The notes below the pieces were generated by a model that searched no databases, was not told the origin of the DNA, and was given only the letters and a program-made list of their open reading frames with translations. 61,095 bases of DNA from Streptococcus hyovaginalis DSM 12219. Lineage in GTDB: Bacteria > Bacillota > Bacilli > Lactobacillales > Streptococcaceae. Both the position numbers and the translations under genes were made by a program. Shown here piece by piece: positions 9,384-18,202 of the stretch (position 1 is the first letter of the stretch; each line of letters opens with the position of its first letter). The DNA lies in the NCBI RefSeq assembly GCF_000420785.1, contig NZ_ATVP01000013.1, positions 1-61,095 of the forward strand. The letters are read 5' to 3'.

Positions 9384-9512
9384 GATACAAAGGGCGCTAA
9401 AAAGCCAAAGTGAAAATAGAAAACTTGACGTAGAAACTTTGGTTTCTAGGAAAGTTTGTCTTTTTCACACAGGCTTTCACCCGTGTTCAAATCGGCAAGC
9501 AAGCTTTGTATC
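9384..9512 (-). repeat. Family A structured element, copy A2
   Basis: The ends GATACAAAG (9384) and CTTTGTATC (9512) are perfectly inverted. On the minus strand GGG pairs with CCC (P0), AAAGCC with GGCTTT (P1), AAACTT with AAGTTT (P2), and TAGAAAC-CAAA-GTTTCTA is P3. The conserved AAAAAGACAAAC and CGTC are present. It lies between rpsN and rpsH. Confidence 0.75.
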
Positions 9513-9539
9513 GGGGTTGTTTTAATTGAGTTCGAGCTA

Positions 9540-9614
9540 CAACCAAGGCAAAGAAGATAGATTTTCCTAGAAGTAAACTTCATCGTCAAATCTCCTATCT
9601 TTGCCTTGGTTGCT
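9540..9614 (+). repeat. Family A element, inverted short copy A3
   Basis: Here the consensus reads on the plus strand, against the operon: AAGATAGATTTTCC, GAAGT-AA-ACTTC, then CGTCAAATCTCCTATC. Perfect 14-base arms beginning CAACCAAGGCAAAG close it. It is shorter than the others, lacking the outer tail, and sits 28 bases from A2. Confidence 0.65.
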
Positions 9615-9635
9615 TAACACTCTCACATCTTGAAA

Positions 9636-9821
9636 TTACCAAGAAGCTTTTGTTACGCCAGGGATTTGACCTTTGTAAGCCAATTCACGGAAGCAAACAC
9701 GGCAAAGTTGGAACTTACGGTAAACTGAGTGTGGACGTCCACATTTTTCACAACGAGTGTAAGCTTGCGTAGAGAACTTCGCAGGGCGTTTGTTCTTAGC
9801 AATCATAGATTTTTTAGCCAA
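9636..9821 (-). CDS. rpsN: 30S ribosomal protein S14, zinc type
   Basis: This is the 61-residue zinc-ribbon form of uS14 (type Z). The ligands C24, C27, C40 and C43 lie in CEKCGRP and LCRVC. The start is TTG (9819-9821), fixed by AGGAGG upstream and the family N-terminus [16 protein letters not shown] zinc-free paralogue may exist elsewhere. It follows rplE by 17 bases. Confidence 0.97.
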   Translation of the reverse strand: MAKKSMIAKNKRPAKFSTQAYTRCEKCGRPHSVYRKFQLCRVCFRELAYKGQIPGVTKASW

Positions 9822-9838
9822 TTTATTTACCTCCTAAA

Positions 9839-10381
9839 TTATTTTGCAAAAGGCATACCAAGGCCTTTAAGCAATTCGCGTCCTTCTTCGTCAGAGTTTG
9901 CAGTTGTTACGATAACGATATCCATACCACGAACTTTATCAACATCATCAAAGTTGATTTCTGGGAAGATCAATTGCTCCTTCACACCAAGTGTGTAGTT
10001 ACCACGTCCATCAAATGATTTTGTTGGAACACCATGGAAGTCACGAACACGTGGAAGTGAAACTGAAACCAATTTGTCAAGGAACTCATACATGCGTTCG
10101 CCACGAAGAGTTACTTTAGCACCGATAGCTACACCTTCACGAAGACGGAAGCCAGCGATTGATTTCTTAGCTTTAGTAATAAGTGGTTTTTGACCTGAGA
10201 TAGTTGCTAATTCAGCAGCAGCTTTTTCAAGGTTTTTAGCGTTATTTACAGCATCACCAACACCCATGTTAAGAACGATTTTCTCAACTTTAGGCACAGC
10301 CATAACTGATGAATAGTTAAACTTCTCTGTCAATGCAGGAATTACTTCGTTAGTATATTTTTCTTTTAAACGATTTGCCAT
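9839..10381 (-). CDS. rplE: 50S ribosomal protein L5
   Basis: This is uL5, 180 residues, in the central protuberance with 5S r[37 protein letters not shown] and [20 protein letters not shown] are characteristic. AAGGAG precedes ATG. Confidence 0.98.
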   Translation of the reverse strand: MANRLKEKYTNEVIPALTEKFNYSSVMAVPKVEKIVLNMGVGDAVNNAKNLEKAAAELATISGQKPLITKAKKSIAGFRLREGVAIGAKVTLRGERMYEFLDKLVSVSLPRVRDFHGVPTKSFDGRGNYTLGVKEQLIFPEINFDDVDKVRGMDIVIVTTANSDEEGRELLKGLGMPFAK

Positions 10382-10405
10382 TTATGCTTCTCCTTTCCTT
10401 CGTGA

Positions 10406-10711
10406 TTAATCAAGAACTTCGCCTGATTTTTTGTTGTAACGAACTTTTTTGCCGTCAACAACTTTGTAACCAACACGTCCAGCAACACCGTTTTTGTCAA
10501 GAACTTGAACGTTTGATGCGTGGATTGGTGCTTCAACTTCTACGATAGCACCTTGAGGGTTTTCGTTATTTGGACGTTGGTGTTTTTTAACAATCCCAAC
10601 ACCTTCAACAACAACTTTGTTTACTTTTGGAAGTGCTTTAAGAACTACAGCTTCAACGCCTTTGTCCTTACCAGCAATAACGCGAACTTTGTCGCCTTTT
10701 TTTACAAACAT
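10406..10711 (-). CDS. rplX: 50S ribosomal protein L24
   Basis: This is uL24, 101 residues, an assembly-initiating protein with a KOW motif ([20 protein letters not shown]). The frame is open eleven codons further upstream, but the AGGAG ten bases before the ATG at 10711 and the family N-terminus [11 protein letters not shown] decide the start. Two small GC hairpins (about 10739-10770) lie just upstream. Confidence 0.97.
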   Translation of the reverse strand: MFVKKGDKVRVIAGKDKGVEAVVLKALPKVNKVVVEGVGIVKKHQRPNNENPQGAIVEVEAPIHASNVQVLDKNGVAGRVGYKVVDGKKVRYNKKSGEVLD

Positions 10712-10792
10712 TTGAGTTTTTCTCCTATAATTTCTTACGCCCAAATGGGCACCCTAGGTTTCCCTAGGGGACTTAGTTTGTTTTAGTTAAGA

Positions 10793-11161
10793 TTAAAGTA
10801 CTTCTGGTGCAAGTGATACGATCTTCATGTAGCCACCTTCACGCAATTCACGTGCAACAGGGCCGAAGATACGAGTTCCGCGAGGTGTTTTGTCATCACG
10901 GATGATTACTGCAGCATTTTCGTCAAATTTGATGTATGAACCGTCTGGACGGCGTGCACCAGATTTTGTACGAACGATAACAGCTTTAACGACATCACCT
11001 TTTTTAACAGCGCCACCTGGTGTAGCTTGTTTTACAGAAGCAACGATAACGTCACCGATGTTAGCAAATTTACGTCCTGAACCACCAAGTACTTTGATAG
11101 TCAAGATCTCACGAGCACCGCTATTATCAGCAACTTTCAAGCGAGTTTCTTGTTGAATCAT
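10793..11161 (-). CDS. rplN: 50S ribosomal protein L14
   Basis: This is uL14, 122 residues, forming bridges with 16S r[22 protein letters not shown] and [14 protein letters not shown] are near-invariant. GGAG precedes ATG. Confidence 0.98.
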   Translation of the reverse strand: MIQQETRLKVADNSGAREILTIKVLGGSGRKFANIGDVIVASVKQATPGGAVKKGDVVKAVIVRTKSGARRPDGSYIKFDENAAVIIRDDKTPRGTRIFGPVARELREGGYMKIVSLAPEVL

Positions 11162-11185
11162 TTCAATTTTCTCCTTTTAGTTTGA

Positions 11186-11446
11186 TTAGATAATAACAGC
11201 TTCTTCCACAACTTCTACAAGACGGAAGCGTTTTGTAGCTGAAAGTGGACGAGTTTCCATGATACGAACTTTGTCGCCTTCTTTAGCAACGTTGTTTTCG
11301 TCATGTGCTTTGTATTTTTTAGAATAGTTGATACGTTTACCATAGACTGGGTGGTTACGTTTAGTTTCAACTACAACAGTGATTGTTTTATCCATCTTGT
11401 CTGATACTACACGACCAACAAGTGTTTTACGTTGATTACGTTCCAT
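11186..11446 (-). CDS. rpsQ: 30S ribosomal protein S17
   Basis: This is uS17, 86 residues, an OB-fold 16S binder. [19 protein letters not shown] and [19 protein letters not shown] segments (here [20 protein letters not shown]) identify it. AGGAG precedes ATG. Confidence 0.98.
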   Translation of the reverse strand: MERNQRKTLVGRVVSDKMDKTITVVVETKRNHPVYGKRINYSKKYKAHDENNVAKEGDKVRIMETRPLSATKRFRLVEVVEEAVII

Positions 11447-11472
11447 TATAAGATTTCTCCTTTCCCAATCTA

Positions 11473-11679
11473 TTATTTAATTTCAGATTGCACCGTTTTA
11501 ACACGAGCAATTTGTTTTTTAACTTCGTTCAAACGAGCAGTTTGATCAAGTTGACCTGCTGCAGCTTGGAAACGAAGATCAAAAAGTTCTTTTTTAAGTT
11601 CATTTTCTTTCTTAGCAAGTTCTTCTTGAGAAAGTCCACGAAGCTCTTTAACAAAATCTTTAATTTCTTGAAGTTTCAT
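11473..11679 (-). CDS. rpmC: 50S ribosomal protein L29
   Basis: This is uL29, 68 residues, two helices near the peptide exit. [20 protein letters not shown] and [18 protein letters not shown] are typical. AAGGAG precedes ATG. Nine bases separate it from rplP. Confidence 0.97.
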   Translation of the reverse strand: MKLQEIKDFVKELRGLSQEELAKKENELKKELFDLRFQAAAGQLDQTARLNEVKKQIARVKTVQSEIK

Positions 11680-11688
11680 GTGCTCTCC

Positions 11689-12102
11689 TTATTCTGCTTC
11701 ACGTTTTACGAATTTAACTTTAACTGGTAATTTGTGGCCAGCAAGACGGAATGCTTCACGTGCTACTTCTTCAGAAACACCAGCAATTTCGAACATTACT
11801 TTACCGCGTTTAACTGGAGCAACCCAACCTTCAGGAGCACCTTTACCAGATCCCATACGTACACCGATAGCTTTAGCAGTGTATGATTTGTGTGGGAAGA
11901 TTTTGATCCAAACTTTACCACCACGTTTCATGTAACGCGTCATCGCGATACGGGCAGCTTCGATTTGGCGGTTTGTGATCCATGAGCTTGTAGTAGCTTG
12001 AAGGCCGTATTCACCAAAGTCTACTTGTTTTCCACCTTTTGCTTCACCGCGCATTTTACCACGGAATTCACGACGGTGTTTTACACGTTTAGGTACTAAC
12101 AT
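11689..12102 (-). CDS. rplP: 50S ribosomal protein L16
   Basis: This is uL16, 137 residues, near the A-site tRNA elbow. [20 protein letters not shown] and [17 protein letters not shown] are diagnostic. AGGAGG precedes ATG. It follows rpsC by three bases, so translation is probably coupled. Confidence 0.98.
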   Translation of the reverse strand: MLVPKRVKHRREFRGKMRGEAKGGKQVDFGEYGLQATTSSWITNRQIEAARIAMTRYMKRGGKVWIKIFPHKSYTAKAIGVRMGSGKGAPEGWVAPVKRGKVMFEIAGVSEEVAREAFRLAGHKLPVKVKFVKREAE

Positions 12103-12105
12103 TTG

Positions 12106-12759
12106 TTATTTACCTCCTTTAGTGTTTTTACGAGCTGGAAGAACTTCTCCACGGTAGATCCAAACTTTAACACCTAGTTTACCGTAAGTTGTATCAGCTT
12201 CTTCCCAAGCATAGTCGATATCTGCACGAAGTGTGTGAAGTGGAACAGTTCCTTCTGAGTAACCTTCAGCACGAGCGATATCTGCACCGTTCAAACGACC
12301 AGATACTTGAGTTTTGATCCCTTTAGCACCTGCACGCATTGTACGTTGGATGGCTTGTTTTTGAGCACGACGGAAAGCAACACGTTGCTCAAGTTGACGA
12401 GCAATGTTTTCACCAACAAGATGAGCGTCCAAATCTGGTGACTTGATTTCAATGATGTTGATGTGTACTTGTTTTCCAGTCAATTTGTTAAGTTGAGCAC
12501 GGAGTGCGTCAACGTTTGATCCACCTTTACCGATAACCATACCTGGTTTAGCAGTGTGAAGTGAAACAATAACTTTGTTTACTGCGCGTTCGATTTCAAT
12601 AGTTGAAACTGAAGCGTCTGCCAATTCTTTGTTGATGAATTTGCGAATTTTAAGATCTTCATGAAGGTAATCCGCGTATTCTTTTTCAGCATACCATTTC
12701 GCATCCCAGTCACGGATGATTCCGACACGCATACCAATTGGATGTACTTTTTGACCCAC
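12106..12759 (-). CDS. rpsC: 30S ribosomal protein S3
   Basis: This is uS3, 217 residues, at the mRNA entry pore. The KH domain has [19 protein letters not shown]; the C-terminal domain has [20 protein letters not shown]. The start is GTG (12757-12759) after AAGGAGG, with the family N-terminus [18 protein letters not shown]. Confidence 0.98.
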   Translation of the reverse strand: MGQKVHPIGMRVGIIRDWDAKWYAEKEYADYLHEDLKIRKFINKELADASVSTIEIERAVNKVIVSLHTAKPGMVIGKGGSNVDALRAQLNKLTGKQVHINIIEIKSPDLDAHLVGENIARQLEQRVAFRRAQKQAIQRTMRAGAKGIKTQVSGRLNGADIARAEGYSEGTVPLHTLRADIDYAWEEADTTYGKLGVKVWIYRGEVLPARKNTKGGK

Positions 12760-12771
12760 GAGTTTACCTCC

Positions 12772-13116
12772 TTATTTTTCTGACACAACTACTGTGACGT
12801 GAGTTGTGCGTTTGTTGATTGGTGAAGCTGAGCCTTTCGCACGTGGACGGAAACGTTTCATTGTTGGTCCTTCGTTTGCGAATGTTTCAGACACTACCAA
12901 GTTAGCTTTTTCCAAACCAAAGTTGTTTTCTGCGTTAGCAATTGCTGAGTTAAGTGTTTTTTCAATAATACGAGCAGCTTTGTTTGGAGTGAATTTCAAG
13001 ATTGCGATAGCATCGGCTACGTTTTTGCCACGGATAGTATCCAAGACAAGACGAGTTTTACGAGGTGAAACACGAACTGTACGAGCCATTGCTTTAGCTG
13101 AAGTAATTTCTGCCAT
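12772..13116 (-). CDS. rplV: 50S ribosomal protein L22
   Basis: This is uL22, 114 residues, lining the exit tunnel; its hairpin is the macrolide-relevant region. [20 protein letters not shown] and the C-terminal [19 protein letters not shown] are conserved. AAGGAG precedes ATG. Confidence 0.98.
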   Translation of the reverse strand: MAEITSAKAMARTVRVSPRKTRLVLDTIRGKNVADAIAILKFTPNKAARIIEKTLNSAIANAENNFGLEKANLVVSETFANEGPTMKRFRPRAKGSASPINKRTTHVTVVVSEK

Positions 13117-13130
13117 AATTAATGTTCTCC

Positions 13131-13409
13131 TTATCTACGTGTTTTCTTATCGTCTGCAGCGTGACCTTTGTAAGTACGAGTTGGTGCAAATTCACCAAGT
13201 TTGTGACCTACCATGTCTTCTTGGATGTAAACAGGTACATGTTTACGTCCATCATAAACTGCAATTGTATAACCGATGAAACTTGGGAAAATCGTTGAAC
13301 GACGTGACCAAGTTTTGATTACTTTTTTCTTTTCGTCATTTGCTTGAGCTTCAACTTTTTTCATCAAATGCTCATCGACGAAAGGTCCTTTTTTAAGACT
13401 ACGTCCCAT
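13131..13409 (-). CDS. rpsS: 30S ribosomal protein S19
   Basis: This is uS19, 92 residues, in the small-subunit head. [20 protein letters not shown] and [20 protein letters not shown] are typical. AAAGGAG precedes ATG. Confidence 0.98.
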
Positions 13410-13508
13410 TTTGTAGTATTCTCCTTTAAATAAAGTACCACAGCGGCCTGCTCGCTAAAAGCGAGCTACCGAGTTGGCGGATGATTGCATTAACTATACT
13501 GATTTAGT

Positions 13509-14342
13509 TTATTTTTCGTTGCGACGACGAACGATAAGTTTGTCAGATTTAGCTTTCTTGTTACGTGTTTTAAGACCAAGCGCAGGTTTACCCCATGGAG
13601 TAGATGGCGCTTTACGTCCAACTGGTGCTTTACCTTCACCACCACCGTGTGGGTGATCGTTAGGGTTCATTACAGAACCACGAACTGTTGGGCGAATACC
13701 TTTCCAACGGCTACGTCCTGCTTTACCAATGTTAACAAGAGATTGTTGTTCGTTACCTACAGTACCGATTGTCGCACGACATGTACCAAGAATCATACGA
13801 ACTTCGCCTGATTGAAGACGAACAAGAACGTATTTACCTTCTTGACCAAGTACTTGAGCCGATGAACCAGCTGCACGGATAAGTTCCGCACCTTTACCTG
13901 GTTGAAGCTCAATGTTGTGGATAACTGTACCAACTGGGATATTAGCAAGTGGAAGTGCATTTCCGACTTTAATATCAGCTTCTGGTCCAGAAACGATACG
14001 CTGACCTACTTGAAGTCCTTTAGGAGCGATGATGTAAGCTTTAACACCGTCAGTGTAATGTACAAGAGCGATGTTTGCTGTACGGTTTGGATCGTATTCG
14101 ATTGTTTTAACAACAGCTTCAACGTTATCTTTGTTACGTTTGAAGTCGATCACACGGTAATGACGTTTGTGCCCACCACCTTGGTGACGAACAGTGATAC
14201 GACCATTGTTGTTACGACCAGCTTTGTTTTTAAGAGAAACAAGCAATGATTTCTCAGGAGTGCTTGTTGTGATTTCTGCAAAATCCAAAGAAGTCATGTT
14301 ACGACGGCCATTTGTCGTTGGTTTATAAACTTTAATACCCAC
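13509..14342 (-). CDS. rplB: 50S ribosomal protein L2
   Basis: This is uL2, 277 residues, the largest conserved large-subunit protein, needed for peptidyl transferase assembly. [33 protein letters not shown] and [15 protein letters not shown] are near-invariant. The start is GTG (14340-14342) after AGGAGG. The spacer to rpsS contains a GCTCGC-N5-GCGAGC hairpin. Confidence 0.98.
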   Translation of the reverse strand: MGIKVYKPTTNGRRNMTSLDFAEITTSTPEKSLLVSLKNKAGRNNNGRITVRHQGGGHKRHYRVIDFKRNKDNVEAVVKTIEYDPNRTANIALVHYTDGVKAYIIAPKGLQVGQRIVSGPEADIKVGNALPLANIPVGTVIHNIELQPGKGAELIRAAGSSAQVLGQEGKYVLVRLQSGEVRMILGTCRATIGTVGNEQQSLVNIGKAGRSRWKGIRPTVRGSVMNPNDHPHGGGEGKAPVGRKAPSTPWGKPALGLKTRNKKAKSDKLIVRRRNEK

Positions 14343-14359
14343 GTTATTTCCTCCTTAGA

Positions 14360-14656
14360 TTATTCAGCTTCTGCTGCAAACAACTCGATTGCTTTTGAAT
14401 CAGCTGTAAGAGTGATGATAGCTTTCTTAGTTTTTGAAGTGAAACCTGTATAACGACCAACACGTTTTGCTTTTGGTTTAACTGTCACAGTGTTTACACT
14501 TGCCACTTTAACACCTTCAAACGCAGCTTCAACAGCTTGTTTGATCAAAAGTTTGTGTGCACGTGTATCAACTTCAAAAGTGTATTTACCTGCTTCAAGA
14601 TCAAGCATTGATTTTTCAGTAATTACAGGTTTTTTGATTACGTCATACAAATTCAT
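14360..14656 (-). CDS. rplW: 50S ribosomal protein L23
   Basis: This is uL23, 98 residues, at the tunnel exit, docking site for trigger factor and [23 protein letters not shown] and [20 protein letters not shown] fit. Its ATG overlaps the rplD stop by one base (TAATG), indicating coupled translation. GAGGAGG is inside the end of rplD. Confidence 0.97.
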   Translation of the reverse strand: MNLYDVIKKPVITEKSMLDLEAGKYTFEVDTRAHKLLIKQAVEAAFEGVKVASVNTVTVKPKAKRVGRYTGFTSKTKKAIITLTADSKAIELFAAEAE

Positions 14657-15279
14657 TATGCAAGAACCTCCTCGATTGTAGAGATCGCTTCTTTAGTAAC
14701 AAGAAGTTTATCTGCGTTTACGATATCAAGAACACTTGCAGTTGTTGCAGTTGCAACTTTAACGTTTTTAAGGTTACGAGCTGAAAGTTCAGCAAATTTA
14801 TTTCCTTCTTCAACGATAACAAGTACTTTTGAATCGATGCTAAGTGCTGAAAGAACTTTAGCGAATTCAGCAGTTTTTGGAGCTGCAAATGAAAGAGCTT
14901 CAACAGCTACAAATTTTTCGTCAGCTACTTTAGATGAAAGAACTGATTTCAAGGCAAGGCGACGAACTTTTTGTGGAAGTTTGTATCCGTATGAACGAGG
15001 AGTTGGTCCGAAGACAACACCACCACCACGCCATTGCGGTGAACGGATAGAACCTTGACGAGCACGTCCAGTTCCTTTTTGGCGCCATGGTTTACGTCCA
15101 CCACCTGATACTGCTGAACGGTTTTTAACCGCATGAGTACCTTGGCGAAGGCTAGCACGTTGGCTGATAACAACATCAAAGACAACTGATTCGTTTGGCT
15201 CGATACCAAAGATTGCGTCGTTAAGTTCTACTGAACTCACTTCTTTACCAGCTTGGTCAAATAATTTAACGATTGCCAT
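14656..15279 (-). CDS. rplD: 50S ribosomal protein L4
   Basis: This is uL4, 207 residues, whose loop reaches the exit tunnel. [20 protein letters not shown] and [20 protein letters not shown] identify it. In enterobacteria L4 represses its own operon by acting on the S10 leader; whether that holds here is unknown. AAGGAG precedes ATG. Confidence 0.98.
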   Translation of the reverse strand: MAIVKLFDQAGKEVSSVELNDAIFGIEPNESVVFDVVISQRASLRQGTHAVKNRSAVSGGGRKPWRQKGTGRARQGSIRSPQWRGGGVVFGPTPRSYGYKLPQKVRRLALKSVLSSKVADEKFVAVEALSFAAPKTAEFAKVLSALSIDSKVLVIVEEGNKFAELSARNLKNVKVATATTASVLDIVNADKLLVTKEAISTIEEVLA

Positions 15280-15302
15280 TTTAACTGTGTTCTCCTTTCT
15301 TA

Positions 15303-15929
15303 TTATTTAGCAGCTTTAACTGCTGATTTGATAGTGATAAGAGATTTCTTAGCACCTGGTACGTTACCTTTGATAAGGATAACGTTTTTCTCTGGAACAA
15401 CTTGAACGATTTCAAGGTTTTGGATCGTTACACGGTTGCCACCCATACGTCCTGCCAAGTGTTTGTTTTTGAAAACACGGTTAGGCGCAACAGGTCCCAT
15501 TGAACCTGGACGACGGTGGTAACGAGAACCGTGAGCCATTGGACCACGTGATTGACCATGGCGTTTGATAACACCTTGGAAACCTTTACCTTTAGTTGTA
15601 CCTGTGACGTCAACAACATCACCAGCCTCGAATGTATCTACAGTAATTTCTGCACCAACTTCTAAGCCTTCAATGTTTTTGAATTCACGAATGAAGCGCT
15701 TAGGAGCAGTGTTAGCTTTCGCTACATGGCCTTTGGCAGGTTTGTTACTCAATACTTCGCGTTTGTCATCAAAACCAACTTGAACTGCTTCGTAACCGTC
15801 TGTTTCAACAGTTTTCACTTGAAGCACAACGTTTGGAGTCGCTTCGATGACAGTAACAGGGATAAATTCACCTGATTCAGTGAAGATTTGAGTCATTCCC
15901 ACTTTTTTCCCTAAGATTCCTTTTGTCAT
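15303..15929 (-). CDS. rplC: 50S ribosomal protein L3
   Basis: This is uL3, 208 residues, reaching towards the peptidyl transferase centre. [20 protein letters not shown] and the [24 protein letters not shown] loop (here [20 protein letters not shown]) are diagnostic. AAAGGA precedes ATG. The 252-base gap to rpsJ holds a 32-bp tandem repeat and family A copy A4. Confidence 0.98.
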   Translation of the reverse strand: MTKGILGKKVGMTQIFTESGEFIPVTVIEATPNVVLQVKTVETDGYEAVQVGFDDKREVLSNKPAKGHVAKANTAPKRFIREFKNIEGLEVGAEITVDTFEAGDVVDVTGTTKGKGFQGVIKRHGQSRGPMAHGSRYHRRPGSMGPVAPNRVFKNKHLAGRMGGNRVTIQNLEIVQVVPEKNVILIKGNVPGAKKSLITIKSAVKAAK

Positions 15930-15970
15930 GAGAAAATATTTCCTTTTCTTATTTTTTAGTTGTTTTAAAA

Positions 15971-16034
15971 AGTTTTTTATGAGCGTTTTTCGTGCTCAAA
16001 AAAGTTTTTAACGAGCGTTTTTTGTGCTCAAAAC
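15971..16034 (-). repeat. Two tandem 32-bp hairpin units
   Basis: Units 15971-16002 and 16003-16034 match at 28 of 32 bases. Each contains GAGC and GCTC arms around an A/T-rich loop, so each unit is one small hairpin in the rpsJ-rplC message. They directly adjoin family A copy A4. Confidence 0.7.
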
Positions 16035-16035
16035 A

Positions 16036-16146
16036 AGATACAAAGAGCGTCAAACTCAAAATGAAAACAGGAAATCTGATACAGAAAGTTCAGTTTCAAG
16101 GAAGATTTATCTTTTTCATGTAGAGTTTAGCTCGTGTTCAATTGCC
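16036..16146 (-). repeat. Family A structured element, copy A4
   Basis: On the minus strand it runs from TTGAACACGAGC to GCTCTTTGTATC: GAGC pairs with GCTC (P0), AAACTC with GAGTTT (P1), AAATCT with AGATTT (P2). The conserved GAAAAAGATAAA and CTTCCTTG pieces are present. It lies in the rpsJ-rplC spacer. Confidence 0.75.
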
Positions 16147-16181
16147 ATCAAACACTAACTGTACTTGCAAAATCTCACAGA

Positions 16182-16490
16182 TTAAAGTTTGATTTCTACG
16201 TTAACACCACTTGGAAGATCCAATTTCATCAAAGCGTCAACAGTCTTTTGAGTTGGATTCACGATGTCGATAAGACGTTTGTGAGTACGCATTTCAAATT
16301 GTTCGCGAGAATCTTTGTATTTGTGAGTCGCACGAATAATTGTGTAAAGACTACGTTCTGTTGGAAGTGGAACTGGTCCAGCTACAGTAGCACCTGTACG
16401 TGTTGCAGTTTCAACGATTTTTTCTGCCGCTGTATCAAGTGTACGATGTTCGTATGCTTTCAAACGGATACGGATTTTTTTGTTTGCCAT
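16182..16490 (-). CDS. rpsJ: 30S ribosomal protein S10
   Basis: This is uS10, 102 residues, also the NusE antitermination factor. [20 protein letters not shown] and [20 protein letters not shown] are near-invariant. AAAAAGGAG precedes ATG. It is the first gene of the operon, with a promoter at 16630-16658 and a leader of about 130 bases. Confidence 0.98.
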
Positions 16491-16629
16491 CTTTTTCTCC
16501 TTTTTCGTCTATTTAAGATAATAGGCTAGCTCCTCAAGAAAACCAACACCTGTCGCGTGGCAATGCAACCGAGCGTGTCGCAACCTCTTGTATCATAGCT
16601 AAAGCTGTTTTTGTTTACAGCACCATAAT

Positions 16630-16658
16630 ATGATACCAGAATCACATAGCGTATGCAA
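16630..16658 (-). promoter_or_regulatory. S10 operon promoter
   Basis: On the minus strand TTGCAT (16653-16658) and TATCAT (16630-16635) are 17 bases apart. Transcription would start near 16623, leaving a leader of about 130 bases before rpsJ with GC-rich inverted stretches (16540-16600). It is the only good promoter seen upstream of rpsJ. Confidence 0.65.
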
Positions 16659-16716
16659 GAGATTTGAGACTTTTTCTACAATTTTTTTCTAACAGGGTTT
16701 AATAAAGGCTTTTTGT

Positions 16717-17845
16717 ACCGCGTTGTAAAATGAAGTGCAACAAAAAAAGACATGTTCGTCTGATATACTAGAATTCCCCAACTCAGTATAGAAAGCAGAT
16801 GAACATGTCCAACACTCATTCTACCAAAAAATCATCCTATTCTCATCTCTCAGCCACAGAACGTGGTGAAATAGCTGCTTATCTTAAAATGGGAAAGAAA
16901 CCAGTTGAGATTGCTCGTCTCCTGGGTCGTCACCGTTCTACAATCTGTCGAGAAATCAAACGTGATTCAGTCAATCAGGTACAGGATAAAAATGGGAAAC
17001 GAACCTATTTCAGCGCCTATTTTACTGATAGTGGACAACGCGTCGATGAAACCAATCGTCATAGGTTCATTGAACAATTATGAGATGCCTTGAAAGCTAA
17101 CGTCCGTCTCCATAGCGTAGTTAGTTTTGTTCAGACTTATAAAGCAACCCATCCTGAAGAAGTCGTCGCCTCTACCAAAACGATTTATCGTTATATAAAA
17201 GAGGGGCTGTTAGCTATTAAACCAATCGATCTGCCTAAGATGGTTAATATCAGAAAACGTTCTAAGAAAGTTACGAAGACGAATCGGAAGACTTTGGGTA
17301 AGTCTATCAAAGAACGTCCAGAGTGTATCAATGACCGTTCTGAATTTGGGCATTGGGAGATTGATTTGGTTCTTGGCAAGAAAACAAAAGGTGAAGCTGT
17401 TATTTTGACTTTGGTAGAGCGCCAGACACGCTATGCACTGGGCGTTAAGCTAGAAGACAAACAGTCCCACACTATTAATAGTGCTGTAAGGCATCTCACC
17501 AGTTTGTATCCTATTGCATCCATCACAGCAGATAATGGTTATGAGTTTAGTTTACTCTCAGACTTGGAAGCCGTTGATGTTTACTTTGCACATCCTTATT
17601 CTTCACATGAGAGAGGCACAAACCAGAACTTCAATGGCCTCCTCAGAGAATATATCCCTAAAGGAGTCTCACTTAATTCACTAACCTCTGAAGAACTGGA
17701 CAAGTATATCACTGCCATCAATGAGCGCCCAAGACGGCTTCTTCAGTATCAATCCTCAAAATTTCTGTTTGGGCTAGCCCAAACAGCTTAATCTCTGGAA
17801 CTCTAGCTATCAATGAACTTGTTGCAATTAACTTGACAACGTGCG
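16717..17845 (+). mobile_element. IS30-family insertion sequence
   Basis: Imperfect terminal repeats beginning TTGTAAAATGAAGTGCAACA (from 16723) and, inverted, TTGTCAAGTTAATTGCAACA (to 17839) flank a transposase. A 13-bp direct repeat AAAGGCTTTTTGT stands outside at 16704-16716 and 17846-17858. If that repeat is a target duplication the element is 16717-17845; if not, it spans 16723-17839. It landed upstream of the S10 promoter without touching it. Confidence 0.75.
16799..17791 (+). pseudogene. IS30-family transposase, split by TGA
   Basis: Residues from the first ATG give an N-terminal helix-turn-helix (ERGEIAAYLKMGKKPVEIAR and LLGRHRSTICREIKR). A catalytic core follows with EIDLVLG, TADNGYEF and HERGTNQNFNG supplying the DDE triad. 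The frame is broken once, by TGA at 17081-17083 between FIEQL and DALKANV, where relatives have arginine (CGA). All else is intact over about 330 codons, so this is a recent single nonsense change. Without suppression no full transposase is made. Confidence 0.85.
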
Positions 17846-17858
17846 AAAGGCTTTTTGT

Positions 17859-18202
17859 CTATAAATTAAGTGATGTGCTATAACCAATGCCCATCCTTGT
17901 TAAGAAGTTGTGGGTTCGAAAGAACTGGAAATTACTTTAGACATGGAAGGAGAAAAAACATTTCTACAGTAAAAAGTTTTTTTTTAGACTCTCTCTAGAG
18001 ATGTCCTTTACAGTTTTAAGACGCGGCAGCATTTACCATACTTAGAACGGAAACCTTTTAAGTGTTTAAAATAGAGTAACCAAAGTTCACATCAAATATA
18101 TCGAACTAACTAGGGAGGTGAAACACAAGAAACTGTGGTTTGCTATGCAAAATGTCAGTATCTTAAGTTGGTATTACTAATCATATAATAAGAAGCTGAA
18201 CA
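17859..18202. other. No gene seen
   Basis: About 340 bases between the IS30 copy and the MATE gene. It contains stretches that resemble ribosome-binding sites (GGAAGGAG near 17946, GGGAGGTG near 18113) but only very short frames follow. I see no terminator for the MATE gene. Confidence 0.4.

Noticed and set aside
18113..18180. GGGAGGTG followed by a 20-codon plus-strand frame starting GTG
   Set aside because: The GTG overlaps the purine-rich run, so spacing is wrong, and the peptide shows no family features. Probably chance or a relic.
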